From the NCBI GenBank assembly GCA_900551435.1, contig URVW01000065.1, positions 1 to 14,036 of the forward strand: a DNA stretch of 14,036 nt. The letters are read 5' to 3'. The notes below the pieces were generated by a model that saw nothing but the letters and a program-made list of their open reading frames with translations, was not told the origin of the DNA and did no database searches. Each line of letters begins with the position of its first letter. Position 1 is the first letter of the stretch. Source of the stretch: an uncultured Faecalibacterium sp. Its GTDB lineage: Bacteria > Bacillota > Clostridia > Oscillospirales > Ruminococcaceae. The translations under genes and the position numbers were made by a program. Shown here piece after piece: positions 7,826 to 14,036 of the stretch.

Positions 7826-7837
7826 GCAGAGACCTCC

Positions 7838-9388
7838 TTACAGCTCGATGATGGCATCATCCGGCAGATCGGCAAAGGCCAGCGCGGCGGTGGGCAGCGG
7901 CTGAGCCTTGCGGGCACGGCGCTGCTTGAGCTGGGCCATCAGACCCATCAGCTGGACCGTGATGAGAGGCGTCATGGCGACCATGGCGACCACGCCGAAG
8001 GCATCCGTGACGATGTTTCCGCCCACGGCCACACAAGCACCCTGCGCCAGCGGGAGCAGGAACGCCGCCGTCATGGGGCCGGATGCGACGCCGCCCGCGT
8101 CGAACGCGATGGCGGTGTAGAGTTTGGGCACGACGAAGGAGATGCCGATAGCAAACGCATAGCCGGGGATGAGGAACCACAGAATGGAGATGCCGGTCAG
8201 GACGCGGACCATCGCAAGGCCGACCGAGAGCGAAACGCCCGCCGAGAGGGCGGCCCCCATCGTCCCGGCGGAGATCGCGCCGTCGGTGACCTCTTCGACC
8301 TGCTTGTTCAGGACGTAGACGGCAGGTTCGGCCTTGACGATGAAGTAGCCGATGAGCATTCCGATGGGAACGATGACCCAGCGGTAGGACTGTCCGGCGA
8401 GGACCTGACCCAGATAATTACCAGCGGGCATGAAGCCGACGTTCGCACCGGTCAGGAACAGGACCAGACCGAGATAAGTATAGGCGAGACCGACGCCGAT
8501 GCGGCCCAGCGTCCGGCGGTCCAGCCGGAGCGCAACGACCTGAAAGACGCCGAACATCAGCACGATGGGCAGCAGCGAGGTGGCGATCTCTTTCAGATAG
8601 GTGGGCAGCCCTTCATGGAACAGGCTCCACAGCTCCACCGAGTCGCTGACGTTGGGCAGGACCGGCGGGACATAGGCGCTGTCGCTGGCCTGAAAGACGA
8701 TGCCGAGGATGAGGACCGCGAGGATGGGACCGATCGAGCAGAGCGCGACCAGACCAAAGCTGTCGTCCGCCGCGTGGCGGTCGCTTCGGATGGCGGCGAC
8801 ACCGACGCCCAGCGCCATGATGAAGGGGACCGTCATAGGACCGGTGGTCACACCGCCGGAATCGAATGCGACGGCCAGAAACTCTTTGGGGACAAAGGCC
8901 GCTAAGAGAAAGATGAGGGCATAGAACACGACCAAGAGCTTGGGCAGCGCGATGCCCAGCAGCATACGCAGGAACGACACCACCAGAAACAGACCGACGC
9001 CCGTCGCCACCGACAAAATCAGCGTCATGTTGGGGATGGACGGGACCTGATTGGCAAGGACCTGCAGATCCGGTTCCGAGATGGTGATGAGGAAGCCGAG
9101 CAGGAAGCCCACGCCGATGATGAGCGGGACGCTGCGGCTTTTGGTCAGCACCGCGCCGACCCGCTCGCCCATGGGGCTCATGCTCATCTCTGCACCGAGG
9201 GTGAAGAACATGATGCCTACAATGATCATGGCAGCGCCGAGCAGAAAACAGAGCAGGATGCTGGGGGAGACAGGCGCGATGGAAAAGCAGAGGATGAGGA
9301 CGATCGCCACGATGGGCAGGACCGCCTGAAGCGACTCCAGCAGCTTTTCGCGCAGTTTTGGGATCGAAGCTTTCAAAATGGTGTCCAC
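7838..9388 (-). CDS. DUF1538 family membrane protein (putative transporter)
   Basis: A 516-aa hydrophobic protein with two homologous DUF1538 repeats. Each carries an E-P membrane motif (ISEPDLQVLANQV near 104-115; KAEPAVYVLNKQV near 352-363) and a Gly-rich motif (AFDSGGVTTGPMT near 174-186; AFDAGGVASGPMT near 428-440). Such inverted or tandem repeats are typical of secondary transporters, but the family's substrate is not established; nearby PII-like genes suggest an ion or nitrogen-related solute. The reading frame stays open to a GTG at 9568, but that start lies upstream of the promoter at 9470-9499 and inside another gene's terminator. I chose GTG 9388 (MDTILKASIPK), though its AGG is only 3 nt away; TTG 9376 with GGTGG 8 nt before is the alternative. 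Confidence 0.85.
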   Translation of the reverse strand: MDTILKASIPKLREKLLESLQAVLPIVAIVLILCFSIAPVSPSILLCFLLGAAMIIVGIMFFTLGAEMSMSPMGERVGAVLTKSRSVPLIIGVGFLLGFLITISEPDLQVLANQVPSIPNMTLILSVATGVGLFLVVSFLRMLLGIALPKLLVVFYALIFLLAAFVPKEFLAVAFDSGGVTTGPMTVPFIMALGVGVAAIRSDRHAADDSFGLVALCSIGPILAVLILGIVFQASDSAYVPPVLPNVSDSVELWSLFHEGLPTYLKEIATSLLPIVLMFGVFQVVALRLDRRTLGRIGVGLAYTYLGLVLFLTGANVGFMPAGNYLGQVLAGQSYRWVIVPIGMLIGYFIVKAEPAVYVLNKQVEEVTDGAISAGTMGAALSAGVSLSVGLAMVRVLTGISILWFLIPGYAFAIGISFVVPKLYTAIAFDAGGVASGPMTAAFLLPLAQGACVAVGGNIVTDAFGVVAMVAMTPLITVQLMGLMAQLKQRRARKAQPLPTAALAFADLPDDAIIEL

Positions 9389-9469
9389 CGACCTTTCTGG
9401 ACTCGTTCCGGCGCGGAAAATGCCGAAATGAGTATCCAATTTGGAATAATCACAGAATGATTTATTTTT

Positions 9470-9499
9470 AGTATACAAGATGGGCGAAAGCAGGGTCAA
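9470..9499 (-). promoter_or_regulatory. Sigma-A promoter of the DUF1538-PII operon
   Basis: TTGACC (9494-9499), an 18-bp spacer and TATACT (9470-9475) on the minus strand, each 5 of 6 to consensus. Transcription should begin near 9463, giving a leader of about 75 nt before the GTG. The leader has a small TTCCG/CGGAA hairpin at 9406-9418 but no riboswitch I recognise. Confidence 0.75.
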
Positions 9500-9558
9500 C
9501 CAAGAAGCGGCTAAGATTGGCAAAGAAATCGAATGTTTACAAACCGGCCATAAAAAGG

Positions 9559-9612
9559 AAAGCTGCACAAAAGAACCATCTCGATCCAGGAGAATGCCGT
9601 TTGTGCAGCTTT
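9559..9612 (-). terminator. Terminator of the GltD-like gene
   Basis: A 13-bp perfect stem (9559-9571 with 9600-9612) with a 28-nt apical part that can itself fold (CATTCTC with GAGATG). It is followed on the minus strand by CCTTTTTA (T-run at 9552-9556). It starts 15 nt past the stop at 9628. Confidence 0.8.
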
Positions 9613-9627
9613 GAAACTTATGAGAGA

Positions 9628-10944
9628 TCAGACATCCTGCTTGCCGAGAACGTCCGAGGTGGGCGTCTCAAAGGTGGGGATGTTGGCGTAGGGGTCCGGG
9701 GTGTTGTCCACAGGCAGGGACTTCATATACTGGTCCATCGACTCGGCCACCTGCTTGGCGATGGCGACTGCCTCAACGACCGTGCGTGCGCCCATGACCG
9801 CGTCGCCGCCCGCGAACACGCCGGGGCGGGTGGTGCTGCCGTCGTCGCTGACGGTCAGTAGACCGCGCTGGTTCGTCTCGATGCCGGTCGTGGTCTTGAC
9901 GAGATTGCTCTCGGAACCCTGACTGACCGAGACGATGACGCCGGTGTGGGGGTAGAACGTCTCGCTGCCCTCGACCTGCGTGAACTTGCCGTCCTCGCCC
10001 TTTACGGTGTCGCGGCAGATCAGGCCGTTCTCGCGGATCTCAACGGGGGCCTTGCAGAAGCGGAAGCCCACGCCCTCGAGCTTGGCGTAACGGACTTCGT
10101 ATTCGGAAGCGCTGATACAGTCCTCATCCCGGCGGGCATAGCAGGTGACGTGGCGTGCGCCGTTGCGGATGGCGGTGCGGGCGCAGTCCATGGCGGAGTT
10201 GCCCACGCCGATCACGGCGATGTCGTTGCCCAGATGGAACGCCTTGGAGTTGGCCAGATAGTCGATGCCAAAGGCCACGTTGCCCAGCGTCTCGCCCTTG
10301 ATGTGCATGGCGTTGGCCTTCCACAGACCTGCGCCGATGAACACGCTCTTGTAACCGTCGCGGAAGAGGTCGTCGATGGTGATGGTCTTGCCGATGGTGG
10401 TGTTGGGGCGGAAGTGGATGCCCTTGAGGTCGAGGTGATGATACTGGAAGTCGTCCAGAACACTGTCGGGCAGACGGTAGTTGGGGATGCCGTACCGCAT
10501 GACGCCGCCGATCTTGTCGCGGGCATCAAAGATGGTGATGTCATAGCCCCACCGTGCCAGCAGCACGGCGATGGTCAGGCCCGCAGGGCCGGCGCCGACG
10601 ACAGCAGCCTTCATGCCGTTCTTGGGGGCGGGGCCGGCGGTCATCTTGTTGGCGTAGGTCGTGGAGATGTAGTCCTCGATGATCGAGAAATGGACGGGGT
10701 CGTGGCTGGGCATCCGGTTGCGGATGCAGTGGCCCTCGCACTGATTCTCGTGGTTGCAGACCAGAGAGCAGACCGTGGTCAGCGGGTTGTTTTCGAACAG
10801 CATCCGGCCGGCGTCGTCCAGCTGATTCGCTTTGAGCAGACGGATGACCTCCGGGATGTTGGTGTGGATGGGGCAGCCCTGCTGACACATCGGCTTTTTG
10901 CAGCCGAGGCAGCGGTTGGCTTCGTCCAGAACATGAAGTGCCAT
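9628..10944 (-). CDS. GltD-type NAD(P)-dependent flavin/iron-sulfur oxidoreductase (glutamate synthase small-subunit-like)
   Basis: A complete 438-aa protein. The N-terminal Fer4_20 region has cysteines at 12, 15, 20, 24 and 59, 63, 69, 73, enough for two [4Fe-4S] clusters. The FAD site is VVGAGPAGL at 115-123, the NAD(P) site VIGVGNSAMD at 244-253, and the closing flavin motif PGVFAGGDAVMGARTVVEA is around 374-392. The family includes the glutamate synthase beta subunit, NfnB and PreT; all pass electrons between NAD(P)H and a partner through FAD. No large-subunit gltB or other partner gene is in the window, and the gene has its own promoter and terminator, so its electron partner is unknown. 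I therefore give no symbol. ATG with AGGAGG at 10951-10956, 6-nt spacing. Confidence 0.88.
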   Translation of the reverse strand: MALHVLDEANRCLGCKKPMCQQGCPIHTNIPEVIRLLKANQLDDAGRMLFENNPLTTVCSLVCNHENQCEGHCIRNRMPSHDPVHFSIIEDYISTTYANKMTAGPAPKNGMKAAVVGAGPAGLTIAVLLARWGYDITIFDARDKIGGVMRYGIPNYRLPDSVLDDFQYHHLDLKGIHFRPNTTIGKTITIDDLFRDGYKSVFIGAGLWKANAMHIKGETLGNVAFGIDYLANSKAFHLGNDIAVIGVGNSAMDCARTAIRNGARHVTCYARRDEDCISASEYEVRYAKLEGVGFRFCKAPVEIRENGLICRDTVKGEDGKFTQVEGSETFYPHTGVIVSVSQGSESNLVKTTTGIETNQRGLLTVSDDGSTTRPGVFAGGDAVMGARTVVEAVAIAKQVAESMDQYMKSLPVDNTPDPYANIPTFETPTSDVLGKQDV

Positions 10945-11003
10945 GCAGTTCCTCCTCTTGCGCCCCGTACTGGGGACGCTTCGTTGTATCCAATACTGCT
11001 ATT

Positions 11004-11039
11004 ATTGTACACCGAACCGCTCCCGTGATACAAGAGCGG
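11004..11039 (-). promoter_or_regulatory. Promoter of the GltD-like gene with an overlapping inverted repeat
   Basis: TTGTAT (11028-11033), an 18-bp spacer and TACAAT (11004-11009) on the minus strand; the -10 is 5 of 6. An inverted repeat CCGCTC (11017-11022) / GAGCGG (11034-11039) flanks the -35 with an 11-nt centre, a position where a repressor or activator could bind. The promoter is likely; the operator is only a suggestion. Confidence 0.55.
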
Positions 11040-11058
11040 AAATGACAGTTTTTTCGAG

Positions 11059-11094
11059 AAAAATTTTGTCAATCCGTCAAAAAGACAATTTTTT
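11059..11094 (-). terminator. Weak AT-rich terminator at the end of tmcAL
   Basis: On the minus strand an imperfect stem forms between 11084-11094 and 11059-11070 (AAAAAATTGTC with GACAAAATTTTT), spanning the tmcAL stop codon and ending in T. An alternative 9-bp CGTCAAAAA/TTTTTGACG hairpin lies at 11075-11098. Both are AT-rich and weaker than the other terminators here, so read-through into the GltD-like gene is possible. Confidence 0.4.
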
Positions 11095-12271
11095 GACGAA
11101 GTAAGCCGCCCATCGGCGCGGGTGTTTTTCGGCAGAGCGCGGAAAAATCGCTGGCGGCAAGCTGGGAAGAAACCATCTGCGCACAGGCGTTGTTTTCGCC
11201 GCGCAGACGCATCAGCGAATGGGAAACGGGAAGCGCCGCGTGCCTCAAAAGCGGCAGGGCGTCCCGTCGTGCGCCCAGAAGATGGAGATAGGGCGGGAGC
11301 GCGGGCAGGGCGTTCGTGTACTGCAGGGCGGCGTCCATCGCAAGGCGGCGCATCCGGGCGCGGGGGTAGCGCACCGTGGTCAGGGCGTCGAGCAGCTCTT
11401 CGTGGGTGGAACTGGAACGCACCGCCTTTTCGAGCCGGTGCTCCAACCCTTCCGAGATCCCGCGCACCGCAGAAAATGGCTCCTCGTGGACGCACTGGGC
11501 GCGGAGAAGGGCCAGCTCACAGCGGTGGGCGGAGTCGAAGTCGGTGTAGGCCCCGGCGGAAAAGGCTTCTTGATAGAACGGAAGGACCGCTGCCGGAACA
11601 TAGGGCGCGACGGCGTCCGGCCCGCCGGTCTGCCAGAGCTGGCGCAGGGCGCTGGCGCTGGCGTACTGGGTGGCGGTGGGGGAAAGCTCCTGCCCGTGGT
11701 CCGCGCCCTGACGGGGGAGCGGGATGGGCATGAGGGGAGCGCCCAGCTCCAAAATGGCCTTGCAGTATTCGACGGCCAGATTGTTGTTGGGCTTGTCCAG
11801 CAGGTCGGCCAGCGCTGTGCCGGGACAGAGCGCTTCCACGGCGGCTTGCCGCGCGGCGGCAAAGCTTCGTGCGCCGGAGGAGAGCTGGCGCTTCAGTTCT
11901 TCGCGGTAGGCATCGCTCAAGAGGACCCGCGCCGCTTCCAGAAGCAGGTCTGCGTCCGGCGTTTCTGCGCCGAACACCAAAGCGTCGCACCCGGCGGCGG
12001 AGAGGATTTTGACCCCGGCCCGGGCAAAGGCTTCTGCACCTGAACCGGCACAGGGCGCAGGGAGCGCGAACACAAGGTCGGCCCCGCAGGTCAGAGCGGC
12101 CCGGACCCGGACGGCCTCGGGCAGGAGCGGGACTGCGCCCCGCTGGGTCAGCCCGCAGCTCATGGCAACGGCCACACGCTCTGCGCCCAGCGCCCGGGCC
12201 TGTGCCAGCTGCCATGCGTGGCCGTTGTGGAAGGGGTCATATTCGGCAATGATACCGGCAAGTTTCATCAT
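11069..12271 (-). CDS. tmcAL: tRNA(Met) cytidine acetate ligase
   Basis: A complete 400-aa protein of the YlbM/DUF795 family (nucleotidyltransferase fold). In Bacillus subtilis TmcAL uses acetate and ATP, through acetyl-AMP, to make N4-acetylcytidine at position 34 of elongator tRNA-Met, which secures AUG reading. Motifs: GIIAEYDPFHNGH at 6-18 with the HxGH nucleotidyltransferase signature (H15, H18), QRG at 43-45, KPNNNLAVEYCKAI at 160-173, and SASALR at 205-210. SCGLTQRG replaces the common SGNFVQRG, a mild divergence. Two ATG codons abut at 12271 and 12268; GAGGTG at 12279-12284 is 7 nt from the first, so I use that. Divergent from ackA, another acetate-activating enzyme. Confidence 0.92.
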   Translation of the reverse strand: MMKLAGIIAEYDPFHNGHAWQLAQARALGAERVAVAMSCGLTQRGAVPLLPEAVRVRAALTCGADLVFALPAPCAGSGAEAFARAGVKILSAAGCDALVFGAETPDADLLLEAARVLLSDAYREELKRQLSSGARSFAAARQAAVEALCPGTALADLLDKPNNNLAVEYCKAILELGAPLMPIPLPRQGADHGQELSPTATQYASASALRQLWQTGGPDAVAPYVPAAVLPFYQEAFSAGAYTDFDSAHRCELALLRAQCVHEEPFSAVRGISEGLEHRLEKAVRSSSTHEELLDALTTVRYPRARMRRLAMDAALQYTNALPALPPYLHLLGARRDALPLLRHAALPVSHSLMRLRGENNACAQMVSSQLAASDFSALCRKTPAPMGGLLRQKIVFLTD

Positions 12272-12298
12272 AGATGTTCACCTCAAGCGCGGAGCGGT

Positions 12299-12340
12299 CC
12301 CTCTTTCGGGTCGGGCGAAAAGCCGCCCAACAGAAGAGGG
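12299..12340 (-). other. Nested stem-loop in the tmcAL leader
   Basis: Outer arms CCCTCTT (12299-12305) and AAGAGGG (12334-12340) enclose an inner hairpin GGGCG (12313-12317) / CGCCC (12324-12328). No T-run follows on either strand, so it is not a terminator. On the minus strand it ends 15 nt before the tmcAL ribosome site. I find no convincing -10/-35 pair for tmcAL; the best is TATATT at 12351-12356 without a -35, which would place the structure in its 5' leader. Confidence 0.45.
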
Positions 12341-12456
12341 TACATTGTGAAATATATGTCAGACTAACAACAAAAAATGGCAATTCCAAGAGGATTCTGG
12401 GCAGGGTGTACAAAAAACGCGGGATACTTTGTAGAACCCTTTGCCCCGTTTGTGGC

Positions 12457-12485
12457 TTGAAAACCCTCCGGACCTATTATATAAT
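12457..12485 (+). promoter_or_regulatory. Sigma-A promoter of ackA
   Basis: TTGAAA (12457-12462), an ideal 17-bp spacer and perfect TATAAT (12480-12485). The leader of about 60 nt holds a small GCCCG/CGGGC hairpin at 12510-12525. This is one of the two strongest promoters in the window, fitting a highly expressed fermentation gene. Confidence 0.85.
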
Positions 12486-12552
12486 ATTTCTAGGAATCTG
12501 TAAAATTCTGCCCGTTTCGGCGGGCTGAAAAACAATATGGAGGCACAAGAAG

Positions 12553-13743
12553 ATGAAAGTTCTGGTTATTAACTGCGGTTCTTCTTCCCTGAAATATCAG
12601 CTGATCGATATGGATGGCGAGAAGGTGCTGTGCAAGGGCCTGTGCGAGCGCATCGGCATGGAGAGCAGCATGATCACCCACGAGGCAAACGGCCACAAGG
12701 CTACCACCCCGGCGATCTTCCCCACCCACACCGAGGCATTCGCTGAGGTCGTTAAGAAGATGACCACCGGCGAAGGCAAGTGCATCGATGACGTCAGCGA
12801 GATCAACGCCATCGGCCACCGCGTCGTCCATGGCGGCGAGAAGTTCAAGGAGAGCTGCCTGATCACCGACGAGGTCATCAACACCATCCGTGAACTCAGC
12901 CCTCTGGCTCCTCTGCACAACCCCGCCGGCATCCTCGGCATCGAGGCTGCCCGCAAGGTGTTCGGCAACATCCCGATGGTCGCCGTGTTCGACACCGCGT
13001 TCCACCAGACCATGCCCGGCAAGGCCTATATGTACGCCATTCCTTATGAATACTACCAGAACGACGGCATCCGCCGCTACGGCTTCCACGGCACGAGCCA
13101 CCGCTACGTGTCCGCCCGCTGCGCCGAGCTCATGGGCAAGCCCATCGAGGAGCTCAAGCTCATCTCCTGCCACATGGGCAACGGCAGCTCCATCTGTGCG
13201 ATCGACGGCGGCAAGTGCGTCGACACGTCCATGGGCTTCACCCCGCTGGTCGGTCTGCCGATGGGCACGCGCTGCGGCGATCTCGACGCCGGCGTGATCC
13301 AGTTCATTATGAATAAGTACGGTATCAGCATCGACGAGATGCTCAACATCCTCAACAAGAAGTCCGGCGTGCTCGGCGTCTCCGGCGTCAGCTCCGACTT
13401 CCGCGATCTCGACAGCGCCGCTGCCGACGGCAACGACCGCGCCCAGCTCGCACTCGATATGTTCCACTACTGGGTCGCCAAGGTCGTCGGCTCTTACGTC
13501 GCGGCCATGAACGGTGTGGACGCCATCATCTTCACCGCCGGCGTCGGCGAGAACAGCAAGTCCTCCCGCGCCGCCATCGCCGAGTACTTCGGCTATCTGG
13601 GCGTGAAGATTGACCCGGTCGCCAACAGCAAGCGCGGCGAGGATATCATGATCTCCACCCCCGACTCCAAGGTCAAGGTGTTCGTCATCCCGACGAACGA
13701 GGAGCTCGTCATCGCCCGCGACACGAAGGCCATCTGCGGCTGA
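12553..13743 (+). CDS. ackA: Acetate kinase
   Basis: A complete 396-aa protein of standard length. It interconverts acetate plus ATP and acetyl phosphate plus ADP; in fermentative Clostridia it runs toward ATP and acetate. All key residues known from the Methanosarcina enzyme are present: N7 in NCGSSSLK, R90 in GHRVVHGG, H122 in LHNP, D147 in FDTAFHQTMP, H179 in YGFHGTSHR, R240 in MGTRCGDLDAG, E383 in TNEEL; also HMGNGSS at 207-213 and FTAGVGENS at 327-335. Butyrate kinase shares the fold, but these motifs are those of AckA. ATG with GGAGG at 12539-12543, 9-nt spacing. Codons are very strongly C-ending, a mark of high expression. The usual partner pta is not adjacent. Confidence 0.97.
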   Translation: MKVLVINCGSSSLKYQLIDMDGEKVLCKGLCERIGMESSMITHEANGHKATTPAIFPTHTEAFAEVVKKMTTGEGKCIDDVSEINAIGHRVVHGGEKFKESCLITDEVINTIRELSPLAPLHNPAGILGIEAARKVFGNIPMVAVFDTAFHQTMPGKAYMYAIPYEYYQNDGIRRYGFHGTSHRYVSARCAELMGKPIEELKLISCHMGNGSSICAIDGGKCVDTSMGFTPLVGLPMGTRCGDLDAGVIQFIMNKYGISIDEMLNILNKKSGVLGVSGVSSDFRDLDSAAADGNDRAQLALDMFHYWVAKVVGSYVAAMNGVDAIIFTAGVGENSKSSRAAIAEYFGYLGVKIDPVANSKRGEDIMISTPDSKVKVFVIPTNEELVIARDTKAICG

Positions 13744-13757
13744 GTTTCCGAGTTTTC

Positions 13758-13790
13758 AAAGCCACGGCGCCGACCGGCGCCGTGGTTTTT
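13758..13790 (+). terminator. Terminator of ackA
   Basis: A 10-bp GC-rich stem (13762-13771 with 13776-13785), GACC loop, extended by A/T and G-U pairs, followed by five T at 13786-13790. It separates ackA from rplU. Confidence 0.9.
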
Positions 13791-13831
13791 GCATGGGCAG
13801 AAAAAAGTTCGCCTTTCGCCCGGAAAAACCG

Positions 13832-13860
13832 TTGACAAATATGCGGCGCAATGGTAAACT
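13832..13860 (+). promoter_or_regulatory. Sigma-A promoter of rplU
   Basis: Perfect TTGACA (13832-13837), 17-bp spacer and TAAACT (13855-13860) with extended TGG at 13852-13854. Transcription should start near 13867. Confidence 0.8.
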
Positions 13861-13866
13861 GTCAAG

Positions 13867-13940
13867 GCCGCATTGAGTGGGTACAAAGCGGAGGCCTCCT
13901 CCCGCCCACAAGAGCGAGACTCTACAGAGAGGCAGGTGCA
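13867..13940 (+). ncRNA. Candidate L21 leader RNA (ribosomal protein autoregulation)
   Basis: The about 75-nt leader before rplU can fold: GTGGG (13877-13881) with CCCAC (13905-13909) enclosing GGAGG (13890-13894) with CCTCC (13898-13902), then a small AGAG/CTCT hairpin at 13911-13923, and finally the AGGTG ribosome site. Firmicutes carry a conserved L21 leader at this position (Rfam family L21_leader). The position and general form fit; I could not verify the consensus. Confidence 0.5.
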
Positions 13941-13946
13941 ACGAGT

Positions 13947-14036
13947 TTGAAGCACGCTATCATCGTTACCGGCGGTAAGCAGTACCGCGTGGCCGAGGGC
14001 GACGTCATCTTCGTCGAGAAGCTGGATGTCGAGGCC
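13947..14036 (+). CDS. rplU: 50S ribosomal protein L21, 5' part (cut by window end)
   Basis: The first 30 codons of L21, MKHAIIVTGGKQYRVAEGDV and on, with the family hallmark A-I-I-x-T-G-G-K-Q-Y-R-V. L21 binds 23S rRNA in the large subunit and normally heads an operon with rpmA (L27), which would lie beyond the window. The start is TTG at 13947; AGGTG at 13934-13938 is 8 nt before it and no ATG or GTG fits. The frame is open to the last base. Confidence 0.93.
   Translation, partial: MKHAIIVTGGKQYRVAEGDVIFVEKLDVEA

Noticed and set aside
9389..9568. N-terminal extension of the DUF1538 protein to a GTG at 9568
   Set aside because: The extra 60 codons start inside the terminator hairpin of the GltD-like gene and run through the operon's own promoter at 9470-9499; no ribosome site precedes them.
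9946..11028. A 360-codon plus-strand open frame opposite the GltD-like gene
   Set aside because: Its Val/Ala/Asp-rich, low-complexity product is the antisense shadow of a conserved oxidoreductase.
12345..12373. Possible Rex operator (TTGTGAAAT with later TAACAACAA) between tmcAL and ackA
   Set aside because: The two half-sites are only partly symmetrical and too far apart for the usual Rex site.
12510..12525. Hairpin in the ackA leader as a terminator or attenuator
   Set aside because: Only 5 bp with no following T-run; too weak to claim as a regulator.
12490..13467. A 325-codon minus-strand open frame opposite ackA
   Set aside because: Shadow of ackA caused by its extreme C-ending codon use; no domain or ribosome site supports it.

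Overview
The window looks like chromosome from a moderately GC-rich member of the Firmicutes, class Clostridia, most like a gut Oscillospiraceae/Ruminococcaceae (Faecalibacterium or a relative). I infer this from strong AGGAGG-type ribosome sites, sigma-A promoters, YitT, TmcAL and DUF1538 proteins, and an ackA-rplU order with an L21-type leader. The genus is a guess from style, not from a database match. Most of the window is ordinary, intact housekeeping sequence. No IS element, tRNA, rRNA or CRISPR array is visible.

Layout. (1) 1-56 is the terminator of a gene outside the window. (2) 177-2098 is a self-contained unit: promoter, a 606-aa DUF262-DUF1524 protein (GmrSD/BrxU/SspE-like nuclease, probably anti-phage) and a 16-bp bidirectional terminator. 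It is visibly AT-richer than its neighbours and is the one accessory-looking gene. (3) 2123-5139: uridine kinase on the minus strand, divergent from a plus-strand pair of C39-like cysteine peptidase and cardiolipin synthase. (4) 5143-7057: a minus-strand pair, a YitT membrane protein followed by a cytoplasmic alpha/beta-hydrolase with an extra C-terminal helical module. (5) 7098-9499: a compact operon with clear promoter and terminator, encoding a two-repeat DUF1538 membrane transporter and a tandem PII-like regulator. (6) 9559-11033: an orphan GltD-type flavoprotein with its own promoter and terminator. (7) 11069-13790: divergent tmcAL (tRNA-Met cytidine acetate ligase) and ackA (acetate kinase), two acetate-activating enzymes sharing a 281-bp intergenic region. 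(8) 13832-14036: promoter, structured leader and TTG-started 5' end of rplU, cut by the window edge.

How the genes work together. Three short co-directional pairs are probably co-transcribed: peptidase-cls, yitT-hydrolase and DUF1538-PII. The rest are single-gene units separated by strong hairpin terminators, several of them bidirectional between convergent genes. The two places that could hold poorly described biology are the DUF1538/tandem-PII operon, where a PII-like sensor probably gates an uncharacterised transporter, and the stand-alone DUF262-DUF1524 protein. Neither is proven novel from sequence alone.
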